A stretch of 54,647 bases of DNA, taken from contig LUZN01000038.1 of assembly GCA_001603665.1 (NCBI GenBank), positions 1 to 54,647 of the forward strand. The letters are read 5' to 3'. Within the stretch, counting starts at the first letter, position 1; every line of letters begins with the position of its first letter. Positions 1 to 8,573 of this stretch are shown here, piece by piece. The position numbers were made by a program, and so were the translations under genes. Under the pieces are notes generated by a model. It searched no databases. It was given only the letters and a program-made list of their open reading frames with translations, and was not told where the DNA came from. Source of the stretch: Bacteroidales bacterium Bact_22. Lineage in GTDB: Bacteria > Bacteroidota > Bacteroidia > Bacteroidales > F082.

Positions 1-24
1 ACTATAACCAATAAACTTTATTTG

Positions 25-33
25 TATCTTTGC
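25..33 (+). promoter_or_regulatory. -7 promoter box upstream of LOG gene
   Basis: TATCTTTGC matches the Bacteroidota TAnnTTTG -7 consensus and lies 18 bases before the ATG at 52. The window begins too close upstream to judge a -33 element. Confidence 0.7.
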
Positions 34-51
34 AAAATAAACTATGTCATC

Positions 52-756
52 ATGAATTTTGCAGATAAAATAAAAAAGGCTATCGAAGACAGAAAATGGA
101 GCACTGTCAAAGCCAACGACTCCTGGTCGGTGTTTAAGATAATGTCAGAATTTGTCAATGGTTACGAGACACTGTCGCGCATCGGGCCATGTGTCGCCAT
201 CTTCGGTTCCGCACGTCTAAAAGAGTCCAACAAATACTATCAGATGGCCACCGAGACGGCATCAAAGCTCGTCCAGAAAGGTTTCGGCGTCATCACTGGC
301 GGCGGCCCGGGCATCATGGAAGCAGGAAACAGAGGCGCCCACGAAGCAGGAGGTAAAAGCGTAGGACTCAATATCGTGCTACCTCACGAGCAGCATTCAA
401 ATCCATATATCGACAACGACAAATGCATCAACTTCGACTATTTCTATATCCGTAAGACGATGTTCACTCGTTACGCCCAAGGATTCATAGCATTTCCTGG
501 CGGCTTCGGCACTCTCGACGAGCTGTCAGAAGCTCTGACGCTCATCCAAACCAGTAAAATAACGCATTTCCCTATCGTAATGATGGGCACCGAATTCTGG
601 GGAGGTCTCGTCGACTGGTTTAAAACCACTCTCCTCGAGAACAAAGTGATAAATGAGAGCGAGTTGAGCCTCTTCCATCTTGTCGATGACGTTGACGAAG
701 CTGTGAGAATCATCGATGACTTCTATAAGAAATCCGCATTAAAACCTAACTTCTAA
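52..756 (+). CDS. LOG family protein (TIGR00730-type Rossmann fold)
   Basis: A protein of 234 residues. It carries the LOG-family nucleotide motif GGGPGIMEAGNRGAHE and the catalytic-loop motif PGGFGTLDEL. Proteins of this family are phosphoribohydrolases that release the base from nucleoside 5'-monophosphates; they are often misnamed lysine decarboxylases. The ATG at 52 is chosen because it follows the -7 box at 25-33; an in-frame TTG at 22 lies upstream of that box. The stop overlaps the ATG of the next gene (TAATG), so translation of the two is probably coupled. The physiological substrate here cannot be read from sequence. Confidence 0.85.
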   Translation: MNFADKIKKAIEDRKWSTVKANDSWSVFKIMSEFVNGYETLSRIGPCVAIFGSARLKESNKYYQMATETASKLVQKGFGVITGGGPGIMEAGNRGAHEAGGKSVGLNIVLPHEQHSNPYIDNDKCINFDYFYIRKTMFTRYAQGFIAFPGGFGTLDELSEALTLIQTSKITHFPIVMMGTEFWGGLVDWFKTTLLENKVINESELSLFHLVDDVDEAVRIIDDFYKKSALKPNF

Positions 757-1904
757 TGTCAAAGGTACTGATAATCGACGACGAGCCCGCCATCCGACGT
801 TCAATGGGAGGCATACTAGAAAACGAAGGCTTCACCGTCACCGACGCCGCCTCCGCTATCGAGGCATTGCCTCTTCTCGACAAAGAGACTTTCGATGCCA
901 TCTTTTGCGACATCAAGATGCCTCAGATGGACGGCATAGAGTTTCTCGTGAAGGCGAAGACAATAACCGATGCGCCGATAATCATCATCTCAGGTCACGG
1001 CACTATCGACATCGCCGTCGAGGCGATAAAAAAAGGAGCCTACGACTTCATCGAGAAGCCGATGAACCTCAACCGCATGCTCATCACGCTGCGCAACGCC
1101 CTCGACAAAAGCCGTCTGGTCAACGAGACGAAGATACTCAAGACCGTAGTCAGTAAACAATACGAGATGGTGGGGACTTCGGGCGCGATGCAGGAACTGC
1201 GCGACATGATCGAGTGCGTTGCACCTACGAACGCACGCGTTCTCATCCTCGGCGAAAACGGCACGGGAAAAGAACTCGTGGCACGCCAACTGCACGAACT
1301 CAGTCCACGCAAAGACAACGCCTTCATCGAGGTGAACTGCGCCGCCATACCATCTGAACTCATTGAGAGTCAGCTCTTTGGACACGAAAAAGGAGCCTTC
1401 ACATCGGCCATAAAACAAAAAAAAGGCGATTTCGAACTCGCCAACAACGGCACGCTATTCCTCGACGAAATCGGCGACATGAGTCTGGCGGCGCAGGCAA
1501 AGGTGCTCCGCGCTCTCCAGGAGAATAAGATCACCCGCGTCGGCGGCGAAGAAGAGATAAAAGTCGACGTCCGCGTCATCGCCGCGACCAACAAAAACCT
1601 CCAGGATGAGATAGCCAAAGGCAACTTCCGCGAAGACCTCTACCACCGCATCAGCATGATAATAATGAAGGTGCCGCCACTGCGCGAACGCCTCGACGAC
1701 ATACCTTTATTAATTAATAGCTTCGTGGTGAAATCGGCACTCGAACTGGGCAAGCCAACACCGACCTTCACCGACGCTGCCATCGAAGAACTGAAAAAAC
1801 AACATTGGAGCGGTAACATACGCGAACTGCAGAATGTCGTCGGACGACTCGTAATCCTCTGTGGCTCAACGATTTCCGATGAAGATATAAAAAAATATCT
1901 CTAA
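756..1904 (+). CDS. Sigma-54-type response regulator lacking a DNA-binding domain
   Basis: A protein of 382 residues with an N-terminal receiver domain (about 1-115; predicted phospho-acceptor D52, K101) and an AAA+ sigma-54 interaction domain. The AAA+ part has Walker A GENGTGKE near 166-173, Walker B GTLFLDEIGD near 232-240, and FREDLYHR near 291. The loop that normally reads GAFTGA reads GAFTSA. NtrC-type activators usually continue for some 60-80 residues into a Fis-like HTH; this one ends just after the AAA+ lid, and the tmRNA promoter starts 16 bases later, so no HTH follows in any frame. It may act from solution, as HTH-less members such as Helicobacter FlgR do. No sensor kinase is adjacent. 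It overlaps the LOG gene by one base. Confidence 0.88.
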   Translation: MSKVLIIDDEPAIRRSMGGILENEGFTVTDAASAIEALPLLDKETFDAIFCDIKMPQMDGIEFLVKAKTITDAPIIIISGHGTIDIAVEAIKKGAYDFIEKPMNLNRMLITLRNALDKSRLVNETKILKTVVSKQYEMVGTSGAMQELRDMIECVAPTNARVLILGENGTGKELVARQLHELSPRKDNAFIEVNCAAIPSELIESQLFGHEKGAFTSAIKQKKGDFELANNGTLFLDEIGDMSLAAQAKVLRALQENKITRVGGEEEIKVDVRVIAATNKNLQDEIAKGNFREDLYHRISMIIMKVPPLRERLDDIPLLINSFVVKSALELGKPTPTFTDAAIEELKKQHWSGNIRELQNVVGRLVILCGSTISDEDIKKYL

Positions 1905-1920
1905 TTTCGGAAAATTTTCG

Positions 1921-1929
1921 TACTTTTGC
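1921..1929 (+). promoter_or_regulatory. -7 promoter box for tmRNA
   Basis: TACTTTTGC fits TAnnTTTG. It lies 33 bases before the predicted mature 5' end of tmRNA, leaving a short leader for RNase P to remove. Confidence 0.65.
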
Positions 1930-1962
1930 ACGCTTTTTGATGGAATATCAAGCATAACGCTT

Positions 1963-2360
1963 GGGGCTGACCGGTTTTGACAGCTTGTAGAAGGGTTATG
2001 TAAGCATACCGAGCCTCGCAGTGACGCTCGTAAATCTTGACTGCAAAAAATTAATTGGCGAAAATACTTACGCTCTCGCTGCTTAATCGAAGTACAGTAG
2101 ATTGAAGCTTCATCCTTTCACAAGGTGAGAGGACGAGACATCTCGCGGATGGAGCCTCCCGATTCCGGTCCGGCTACGAGGTGCTCAGCAATTTCGGGAT
2201 AGCGACGCGGAAGCTCCGGCAACGTCGTGAAACTCAAGGAGATAAGGTTGCGATTAGGATGTCTGTTTCCTTGCACAGCTCGAAAACCAACAACAGAATA
2301 AGTATGTAGAAAGCATAATTGTTCCTTGTTTGGACGAGGGTTCGACTCCCTCCAGCTCCA
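1963..2360 (+). ncRNA. ssrA: Transfer-messenger RNA (tmRNA)
   Basis: tmRNA rescues stalled ribosomes and tags the nascent peptide for proteolysis. The 5' end GGGGCTG pairs with CAGCTCC at 2353-2359 to form the tRNA-like acceptor, and GGGTTCGACTCCC at 2338-2350 is the T arm. The reading frame GGC GAA AAT ACT TAC GCT CTC GCT GCT TAA at 2057-2086 encodes the tag GENTYALAA, ending in the usual ALAA degron. The 3' CCA is not encoded (CTA follows the discriminator A). The gene is single-piece, about 398 nt, and is followed after 5 bases by tRNA-Arg. Exact ends are inferred from acceptor pairing. Confidence 0.96.
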
Positions 2361-2365
2361 CTAAT

Positions 2366-2437
2366 GGCCCCGTAGTCTAATGGATAGAATTAAGGATTCC
2401 GGTTCCTTCGGTCCGGGTTCGAATCCCGGCGGGGTCA
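2366..2437 (+). tRNA. tRNA-Arg (anticodon CCG)
   Basis: Acceptor GGCCCCG (2366-2372) pairs with CGGGGTC (2430-2436). The T arm is CCGGGTTCGAATCCCGG. Anticodon stem AAGGA/TCCTT encloses the loop TTCCGGT, giving anticodon CCG. The D stem is weakly paired. CCA is not encoded. It starts 5 bases after tmRNA and is probably co-transcribed. A run of seven T at 2442-2448 follows and could help end transcription. The last three bases are also the complement of the stop codon of the opposing gene. Confidence 0.95.
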
Positions 2438-2950
2438 CTTCTTTTTTTGACGATACCACTCAAATAACGCCACAGATGCTGCATGCGAAACATTGAGCGA
2501 GCGGGTGGGGCCTGGAATTGGGATGTAAACCACCATGTCGCATTGCTGCAGTATTTCCTCCCGGATGCCGCGACTCTCGTTGCCAACGATAAAAGCCACA
2601 TCTGACGGAATCTCAGTTTCATAGATGTTTGTAGCATTCGTTGCAGTCTCAATTGCGATGATTTTTTTGTTTGCAGGGACAAGTTTCCGAAGGTCTGTCT
2701 CTTCGGTGAAATACCATTTTATGTTGTCTTTGCTCGAAGCAGCACATTTTCTCACTCTTCCGATGCTGTTTGCCGGCTCGGTGCCGAGAAATATCATCTC
2801 CGCGGCCCCAATGTTATCGGCCAGACGTATCATGGCCCCCATGTTATCGGGTGTAAGAAGGCTATCTGCAATGACGATGGGCCGCGGAGTGGAATCGTAG
2901 AGCGATTCCGGCCTCGATTGTGAGAAAAGATCGTTAGATTTGATATACAT
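2435..2950 (-). CDS. SpoU/TrmH-family RNA 2'-O-methyltransferase
   Basis: A SPOUT-fold methylase of 171 residues. The three family motifs are present: SLLTPDNMGAMIRLADNIGA, FIVGNESRGI, and the C-terminal knot motif PIPGPTRSLNVSHAASVALF. The family methylates a ribose 2'-OH in rRNA or tRNA using SAM; the target base cannot be told. The protein is short, with no N-terminal substrate-binding extension. The ATG at 2950 is preferred because it lies 16 bases after the upstream stop; an in-frame ATG at 3013 would overlap the radical SAM gene by 47 bases. The stop codon (complement of 2435-2437) lies inside the 3' end of the convergent tRNA-Arg gene. Confidence 0.88.
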   Translation of the reverse strand: MYIKSNDLFSQSRPESLYDSTPRPIVIADSLLTPDNMGAMIRLADNIGAAEMIFLGTEPANSIGRVRKCAASSKDNIKWYFTEETDLRKLVPANKKIIAIETATNATNIYETEIPSDVAFIVGNESRGIREEILQQCDMVVYIPIPGPTRSLNVSHAASVALFEWYRQKKK

Positions 2951-2966
2951 GATAGGACTGATAAGA

Positions 2967-3905
2967 CTAATGGAATGAATATAAGCGACCTTGATGTGTG
3001 TTTCTTTCTTCAAGGCGTTTTTCGATTAAAGCTAACACTTGGTCGTAGCGAAGGTTGAGCCATGGCTTCGACACCAAATATCGTGGCGGCACCTCGCCGG
3101 CAAAGCGCTCAATAACGAGATCCGGATTCAACCGCTCGATGAAGTCGATGACAAATTCAATATAATCGTCAAGCGTAAACAAATGAAAATCAGCGGGATT
3201 GGCAAGATACTCATCGGCCATCTTTGTGTCTTTGAATATCTGTAATTGATGAAACTTCACCGTGGTCAAGGGTAAATCCGAAATGACATCAGCAGCACGA
3301 AGCATCATGTCGCGAGTCTCACCTGGCAAACCGAAGATGAAATGTCCGCCACAGTGGAAACCGTATTCATGAGTGAGCTCGATGGCTTTTTTCGCTGTAG
3401 CAAAATCATGACCGCGATTTACACGCAGCAAGGTACTGTCGTAAACCGACTCTACTCCATATTCCAGAATGACAGTTGTGTTTAAATCTTTCAGCATCTC
3501 AAGTATTTCCTCGCTAATACAATCTGGCCGAGTGCCTATGACAAGTCCAATGACACCGTCGATGGAGAGAGCCTCGCGATAAAGCTTTTCGAGTTCAGCG
3601 ACAGGTTTATAAGTGTTACTAAATGCCTGAAAATAAGCGAGATACGACTTTGCTCGACGATAGCGGCGCTGGTGAAACTCTATTCCTTCTTCAATCTGCT
3701 GGCGTACGCTTTTCTCGGGACGGCAATACGATGGGTTAAAAGCGTCGTTACGGCAGAAAGTGCAGCCTCCAGTGCTGATCTTACCATCTCGGTTGGGACA
3801 ACTGAAACCCGCGTCGATGCTGATTTTCTGTACACGACTGCCAAACTCGCGCGTAAAGTACGAGTTGTAGCTGTTGAAACGCCGATCGTCACCCCAAGGG
3901 AACAT
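2967..3905 (-). CDS. Radical SAM protein, YhcC/TIGR01212 family
   Basis: A protein of 312 residues. The N-terminal cluster region CPNRDGKISTGGCTFC supplies the three cysteines for the radical-SAM [4Fe-4S] centre, in the spacing of the TIGR01212 (YhcC) family. It is followed by TIM-barrel motifs such as GLVIGTRPDCI and HFIFGLPGETRDMM. The substrate is not known from sequence. The ATG at 3905 is chosen because the -7 box TATTTTTGC sits 15 bases upstream; the longer reading frame would start inside that promoter. It is followed after 16 bases by the TrmH-family gene, with which it probably forms a two-gene operon. Confidence 0.88.
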   Translation of the reverse strand: MFPWGDDRRFNSYNSYFTREFGSRVQKISIDAGFSCPNRDGKISTGGCTFCRNDAFNPSYCRPEKSVRQQIEEGIEFHQRRYRRAKSYLAYFQAFSNTYKPVAELEKLYREALSIDGVIGLVIGTRPDCISEEILEMLKDLNTTVILEYGVESVYDSTLLRVNRGHDFATAKKAIELTHEYGFHCGGHFIFGLPGETRDMMLRAADVISDLPLTTVKFHQLQIFKDTKMADEYLANPADFHLFTLDDYIEFVIDFIERLNPDLVIERFAGEVPPRYLVSKPWLNLRYDQVLALIEKRLEERNTHQGRLYSFH

Positions 3906-3920
3906 TTTTTTGTATTTTTT

Positions 3921-3929
3921 GCAAAAATA
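3921..3929 (-). promoter_or_regulatory. -7 promoter box for radical SAM gene
   Basis: TATTTTTGC on the minus strand, 15 bases before the ATG at 3905; matches TAnnTTTG(C). Confidence 0.7.
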
Positions 3930-3935
3930 CAAAAA

Positions 3936-3990
3936 AGTTTAGAGTTGATAGTTTAAAGTTGAAAGTAGTTTTATAGTTTAAAGTTTTAAG
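3936..3990 (+). repeat. Heptanucleotide repeat array A
   Basis: Consecutive 7-bp units of the form AGTTKAN: AGTTTAG, AGTTGAT, AGTTTAA and AGTTGAA. They are followed by an 11-base unit AGTAGTTTTAT and then AGTTTAA. The array lies between two divergent promoters. The same plan recurs at 19824 and 21256. Confidence 0.85.
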
Positions 3991-3999
3991 GATTTTTAG

Positions 4000-4008
4000 T
4001 ATATTTGC
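4000..4008 (+). promoter_or_regulatory. -7 promoter box for DUF2027-Smr gene
   Basis: TATATTTGC, 15 bases before the ATG at 4024; a full match to TAnnTTTG. Confidence 0.75.
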
Positions 4009-4023
4009 AAAAAATATTGGACA

Positions 4024-5103
4024 ATGGAAAGTTTTAAAGTTGGCGACAGAGTTAATTTCCTGAATGATCAGGGCGGCGGTGTGGTGAAAAAGATTATCGA
4101 CACCAGGATGGTAGAGGTGGAGATTGAAGATGGCTTCAACGTGCCGGTGTTGATGAGCGACCTGGTTTTGGACTTCCGCGCACAGCCAAACAGGCAGCAG
4201 CAGATGGTCGACAATGTGCAGAAAGAGATCAAGAATCAACAGATTATAGCTGAAGAGACAAAAAACGAGGCCCGCAGAAGTGAACTACGCCGTTTTGCAA
4301 GAAGCTCCGAAGAGGAAGGCATATATCTTGCCTTTATTCCTCACGACCAGCAGTGGCTGCTCACCGGTCCGATCGACGTGGCGGTGGTCAACAACAGTCC
4401 GGCCGATGCTTTGTATAGTTTTAACCTGAAAGATGGCGAAAAATATGCGAATATCGACTACGGCAGCATTGCTCCATTCTCGAAAGTTGTAGTGGAAGCT
4501 ATATCTCGCGACGATATTGAGCATTGGTGTGAAGGCGTGATTCAGGTGGTGCTTTGTCAGGATGATATCGATGCGGTTTATCATCCGCTGCATGCGCCAT
4601 TTTCGTTGAGAACCAGCAGGTTTTTCAAGGATGGCAGCTTCGTCGAATCGGGATTATTGGGCGAAAAGGCGATTATGATTTGTTTGTCGACAGTCACTGC
4701 ATTGAAAGGCAAAGGCACTGATTTTGCCAAGCTTATGGAAAATGGAGTGATGCAGCCGAAAGCCAACAAAGACATAGTTAAAAAGGCGGCTGCCATCGAC
4801 AAGCATCAGACCGAGCCGGGTGAGGCGATTGTTGATTTGCATATCGGAGAATTGGTCGACAACATTCTCGGAATGTCGAGCACTGACATCTTTAGGGTTC
4901 AGATCAATTATTTCAAGAAAATGCTTGACAGTGCTATAGAAAACGACTATTCGAAGGTTACGTTTATCCATGGCGTCGGTAATGGAGTCTTGAAAAATGC
5001 GATTATCGAGGAGCTGAAAAACTACGAGAACACCTCGAACAGAATGGCTTCGATCTCAAGGTTTGGCGTTGGAGCTATTGACGTGATGATTAAAGACAAA
5101 TAA
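4024..5103 (+). CDS. DUF2027 domain protein with C-terminal Smr domain
   Basis: A protein of 359 residues. The N-terminus (FKVGDRVNFLNDQGGGVVKK) resembles a Bacteroidota DUF2027 region. The C-terminal 90 residues are an Smr domain, with IVDLHIGEL and the FIHGVGNGVLK loop (HGxGxG). Smr domains are found in MutS2 and in stand-alone endonucleases, acting on branched or single-stranded nucleic acid or on collided ribosomes. This protein has no MutS part. A long acidic beta-rich middle (about 90-230) separates the two. It has its own promoter and ends at a hairpin shared with the convergent gene. The substrate is unknown. Confidence 0.85.
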   Translation: MESFKVGDRVNFLNDQGGGVVKKIIDTRMVEVEIEDGFNVPVLMSDLVLDFRAQPNRQQQMVDNVQKEIKNQQIIAEETKNEARRSELRRFARSSEEEGIYLAFIPHDQQWLLTGPIDVAVVNNSPADALYSFNLKDGEKYANIDYGSIAPFSKVVVEAISRDDIEHWCEGVIQVVLCQDDIDAVYHPLHAPFSLRTSRFFKDGSFVESGLLGEKAIMICLSTVTALKGKGTDFAKLMENGVMQPKANKDIVKKAAAIDKHQTEPGEAIVDLHIGELVDNILGMSSTDIFRVQINYFKKMLDSAIENDYSKVTFIHGVGNGVLKNAIIEELKNYENTSNRMASISRFGVGAIDVMIKDK

Positions 5104-5123
5104 TTCAATGACCAATAACTAAA

Positions 5124-5155
5124 AAAGAAAGGACCCCGCCAGGAGTCCTTTCTTT
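5124..5155. terminator. Bidirectional terminator hairpin
   Basis: AAAGAAAGGAC at 5124-5134 pairs with GTCCTTTCTTT at 5145-5155, with A-rich and T-rich flanks. It lies between the convergent Smr and T9SS-cargo genes and can serve both. Confidence 0.85.
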
Positions 5156-5177
5156 TTCTGCTCGTTCGTTAAATCTC

Positions 5178-6941
5178 TTACTTCACAACAACGCGCTGTA
5201 CTGTTGTATTGTTGGCGTTGTCGATGACGTTGAAGAAGTAAACGCCTGCGCCATAGACGCTCATGTCAACTGTTGTTGTTGTCACAACGTTGAGGAGCTG
5301 GCCAGCTGCGCTGTAGATAGCGACTGCGCTGATGTTCTCGCCTTCAACTGTCACCATACCTGTTGTTGGGTTAGGATAGATGTTGAATGCGCCTTCAGCT
5401 GTCTCGATAATGCCTTCCGGACCTGCATGGAGAACCACAGGAATCTGAACCTCTTCGAGGTCTGCATCATTTGTCTCGATGAACAGTGTAGCATTGTATG
5501 TGCCATTATCAAGACCGATTGTGTTCAATGTCATTACAACTGTCTGTGTCTCGCCACCAGCGATTGAACCTTCGATTGCGCTGAGTGATGCCCATGAACC
5601 TGGGATAAGAGCGCCCTGGCATTCAACTGTGATCAACCATGCACCGCCGAAGCTACCTGCTGAATAGCAGTGATCGAATGAACCGCCCTGTGTGCTGAGC
5701 CAGTTACCATCGGCATCCTGACCGTATTCACCACCGTCCATTGTTAATGGATATTCACCTGCGGTCTGCATCAAACCGACTGTTGCCCACATTGTCTGAC
5801 CTGTCATATAGACGTCTTCTGTGAATGTTGCTTCAAGCCATGTGCCTAATGCTGATGATGTAATTGATGTTTCTGCGAGTTTCTCACCTGGCTGGTTGTA
5901 GAAACCTTCACCGTAGATACGGAATACGTAGGTGTTATCTGCTGAAGTGTATTGTGAACTTGTTAAGAATTTCACTTTATTAACCTTCATACCCATTGCT
6001 GCTGAGCCGTACACTGCACCTGGCAAACGGATAGCCATCTCACGAGCGTAAGGACCACCTGTTGAACCGATGCCTGTGTAAGCTTCACCATCGTGATATT
6101 TGAGTTCTGTTGACTGTGTACCAGCACCGCCCTGACCGAAGTCAACCCATGCGTGCCAGTCACCCATTGCTGTGCCTGAGTTTGCAATTGTGATATCGAC
6201 TGTTGTTGCATCGTCCTCTGGAACTGTCTCTTCAATTGCATCTGGAGTAATTGTCAAATGAGGAACTGAAACACCACCAATTAGAGTCAATTTAACATTG
6301 TCAACATAGTACTCTGATACTGAAGCGCTTGATGGTGGATAGAAGTCGATAGCATCAAGTTTACGCTGACCGGCTGTACCACTGGCCTGCTTACTGAACT
6401 GCCATGTGCAGATTTCTGTACCGCCAACATAGAAGATAGCGACGTCGTTGTCAAGGTCGATGTCGTACTTAACTGTGAACCATGTGTCGAATGGGAATGT
6501 GAATGTGTAAGTGTTACCACCAGCCTCAATCTGTGTACCATTTGTTGAGTGGTTGTAGTGAACCTCTGTTGCCCACTGGCTACCTGAACCATTGAAAATG
6601 TGAAGAATGTTGTTGTAAGCATCCTTGCCTGTTGGGACGTACATGTCGAACTGAACCTCATAGTGGCTTGATTCCATACCACCAAGAAGAACGATCTGGT
6701 CATTGCCGTATGTCAAATGACCACATTTTGTACCACCCATTTCTGCTACAACACCGTCCTCTGATCCACCGGGAGCATTGCTCCATGTTGTCCAGTAGTC
6801 GTGACCTGCTGCCTGAGCTTCGACAGCAATCTTGTTGCCAACTGTGTAGGCTTCCATGTCATCATCGATGATCACGGTCTGTGCGAAAACATTACCTGCT
6901 AAGAAGGCAATCATCGCGAAAAGTAAAGATAATTTTTTCAT
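5178..6941 (-). CDS. Secreted protein with T9SS type A sorting domain
   Basis: A protein of 587 residues. A Sec signal peptide (MKKLSLLFAMIAFLAGNVFA) is followed by a concanavalin-like/LamG-like beta region (about 25-220, ending with VSEYYVDNVKLTLIGG). Next comes a middle region of Ig-like and beta-sandwich character (230-510). The C-terminus is a type A T9SS sorting domain: FNIYPNPTTGMVTVEGE, then IYSAAGQLL, GAGVYFFNV and the basic end QRVVVK. Such proteins cross the outer membrane through the type IX system and are usually attached to the surface or released. No catalytic motif was recognised; binding or adhesion is a guess. It is a single-gene unit with promoter box at 6986-6994. Confidence 0.88.
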   Translation of the reverse strand: MKKLSLLFAMIAFLAGNVFAQTVIIDDDMEAYTVGNKIAVEAQAAGHDYWTTWSNAPGGSEDGVVAEMGGTKCGHLTYGNDQIVLLGGMESSHYEVQFDMYVPTGKDAYNNILHIFNGSGSQWATEVHYNHSTNGTQIEAGGNTYTFTFPFDTWFTVKYDIDLDNDVAIFYVGGTEICTWQFSKQASGTAGQRKLDAIDFYPPSSASVSEYYVDNVKLTLIGGVSVPHLTITPDAIEETVPEDDATTVDITIANSGTAMGDWHAWVDFGQGGAGTQSTELKYHDGEAYTGIGSTGGPYAREMAIRLPGAVYGSAAMGMKVNKVKFLTSSQYTSADNTYVFRIYGEGFYNQPGEKLAETSITSSALGTWLEATFTEDVYMTGQTMWATVGLMQTAGEYPLTMDGGEYGQDADGNWLSTQGGSFDHCYSAGSFGGAWLITVECQGALIPGSWASLSAIEGSIAGGETQTVVMTLNTIGLDNGTYNATLFIETNDADLEEVQIPVVLHAGPEGIIETAEGAFNIYPNPTTGMVTVEGENISAVAIYSAAGQLLNVVTTTTVDMSVYGAGVYFFNVIDNANNTTVQRVVVK

Positions 6942-6985
6942 GTGATTTAGATTTAGTTAAACAATAATTTTCTTAGTTTGAACTT

Positions 6986-6994
6986 GCAAATATA
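6986..6994 (-). promoter_or_regulatory. -7 promoter box for T9SS cargo gene
   Basis: TATATTTGC on the minus strand, 44 bases before the ATG at 6941. Confidence 0.7.
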
Positions 6995-7034
6995 ATAATA
7001 ATTTTTCAATTGTGCTAATATTTTTTCGATTTTT

Positions 7035-7712
7035 TTATTTCAAATATGCCAAAACCGATACCTGTCCGACAATCTTATCGCCCTTTTCCACTTGAATATC
7101 AGCGTCGCACGGCAAGAAAAAGTCGACACGCGAACCGAATTTTATCATACCGAATTCTTTACCTACTTCAGCCTTATCACCTTCTTTAATATTGCACACA
7201 ATCCTTCTCGCCATAACACCTGCCACCTGTCTGAACAGCACTTCCCTACCCTTTGCATCCTTGACAACCAATGAGTTACGCTCATTCAACTCCGACGATT
7301 TAGGATTTATTGCAAACAACTTCTTTCCGGGATGATATTTCACATAACTCACCACGCCATCCATCGGGAACCAGTTTACATGCACGTCGTAAGCCGACAT
7401 AAACACCGAAACCTGTATCCTCTTATCGTGAAAATACTCCTTCTCCTCCATCTCCTCAATGGCGACAATCTCACCGTCAGCAGCAGAGACAACAGCGTTT
7501 TCCTCATGAGTAATCTTCCTGTTAGTAGGAACACGGAAAAACGACACCGCCCAAACTACCACTATCACACCTATAATAATAAGTCCGGCAAGTATGGTCC
7601 AATGCGTGTTTTCCAAAAAAGCATTGAGCAGCATTATCGCCACAACGACAATCAGAGCCATCACCGTGAAAACCGTCGCAATAACGCCATATCCTTTTTT
7701 ATGAATATACAT
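7035..7712 (-). CDS. psd: Phosphatidylserine decarboxylase family protein
   Basis: A protein of 225 residues of the short (archaeal/Bacteroidota) Psd type. Two N-terminal membrane segments (about 10-32 and 37-57) precede the catalytic part. That part has VSAADGEIVAIEE, VNWFPMDGVVSYVKYHPG and MIKFGSRVDFFLP. The GS pair in the last motif is where Psd proenzymes self-cleave to form the pyruvoyl group. It converts phosphatidylserine to phosphatidylethanolamine at the inner membrane. It follows cdsA by 11 bases and is probably co-transcribed with it, placing CDP-diacylglycerol synthesis and PE synthesis in one operon. Confidence 0.92.
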   Translation of the reverse strand: MYIHKKGYGVIATVFTVMALIVVVAIMLLNAFLENTHWTILAGLIIIGVIVVVWAVSFFRVPTNRKITHEENAVVSAADGEIVAIEEMEEKEYFHDKRIQVSVFMSAYDVHVNWFPMDGVVSYVKYHPGKKLFAINPKSSELNERNSLVVKDAKGREVLFRQVAGVMARRIVCNIKEGDKAEVGKEFGMIKFGSRVDFFLPCDADIQVEKGDKIVGQVSVLAYLK

Positions 7713-7723
7713 GATCTGATAAT

Positions 7724-8554
7724 TTACTTGAACATTAACAATATACTACCAAAATAACACAACATCAGATAGCAGTAGACAAACGGCACAGCCAAAAACG
7801 TGGCGTCGAACCTGTCTAAAATGCCACCATGACCAGGAATCACATTGCCCGAGTCCTTCACTCCCGCCTGACGTTTCATCATCGACTCGCAGAGGTCACC
7901 CAGACTGCCGAAAACCACAACAACCATGGCCATTCCCATCATTTTCAAGTCGCTCATAGTATGCAACCAGAAATGATTCACCAGAAACGCCGTCAAAATC
8001 GTCATCACCAATCCGCCCAGACTGCCTTCTATCGTCTTCTTCGGCGAAATACGCTCAAACAATTTATGTTTTCCAATTGCCATACCCGTCAGATAAGCAA
8101 AAATATCGTTTATCCAAATCAAGCAGAACAATATGATTAACAAATACTTACCACCTACAAATATCGCAGGCGACCTGTAAAAATCCATCATCAGTTTACA
8201 CGGCAACGCCACAAAAAGCATCGCGGTCCAAAGACTGACAACGACTTTCTCAAAGGTATATTTCTTAGAAAACAATGCTACCAACAAAGGCGTCAGCATC
8301 AAAATCATGCCAATGATGTGCTCTATCGGGAACAAAATGACGCTCAGCGCATAATAGAGTGTCGGCAGAATCATTATCCAAGGCATCAAGCCACTATTCT
8401 CCTCTTTCAGCATCAGCCTGCCAACCTCTTTGGAACCAATGACTACCGTCAACAGCATCACTGCAAAAAACGCCCAATAATCCAGAAGAATGCTTCCGAT
8501 TATCACAATCACAAACAAACTCCCGAATACCGTTCTTTTCGCCAGTTCACTCAT
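7724..8554 (-). CDS. cdsA: Phosphatidate cytidylyltransferase
   Basis: A polytopic membrane protein of 276 residues that makes CDP-diacylglycerol from phosphatidate and CTP. The C-terminal signature is complete: SMMKRQAGVKDSGNVIPGHG followed by GILDRFD. An upstream FGSLGDLCE segment is also typical. About seven to eight hydrophobic segments are visible. Length is normal. It is first in an operon with psd, with a -7 box at 8574-8582 and a short leader. Confidence 0.96.
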   Translation of the reverse strand: MSELAKRTVFGSLFVIVIIGSILLDYWAFFAVMLLTVVIGSKEVGRLMLKEENSGLMPWIMILPTLYYALSVILFPIEHIIGMILMLTPLLVALFSKKYTFEKVVVSLWTAMLFVALPCKLMMDFYRSPAIFVGGKYLLIILFCLIWINDIFAYLTGMAIGKHKLFERISPKKTIEGSLGGLVMTILTAFLVNHFWLHTMSDLKMMGMAMVVVVFGSLGDLCESMMKRQAGVKDSGNVIPGHGGILDRFDATFLAVPFVYCYLMLCYFGSILLMFK

Positions 8555-8573
8555 TTTTACATCATTTTAACCT

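Noticed and set aside
990..1418. Long open frame antisense to the sigma-54 regulator
   Set aside because: It lies wholly within a motif-rich gene and has no recognisable domain or promoter; GC-rich codons on the plus strand create it.
3936..3990. Heptamer array as a CRISPR array
   Set aside because: Units are 7 bp with no spacers of 30 or more bases and no cas genes nearby.
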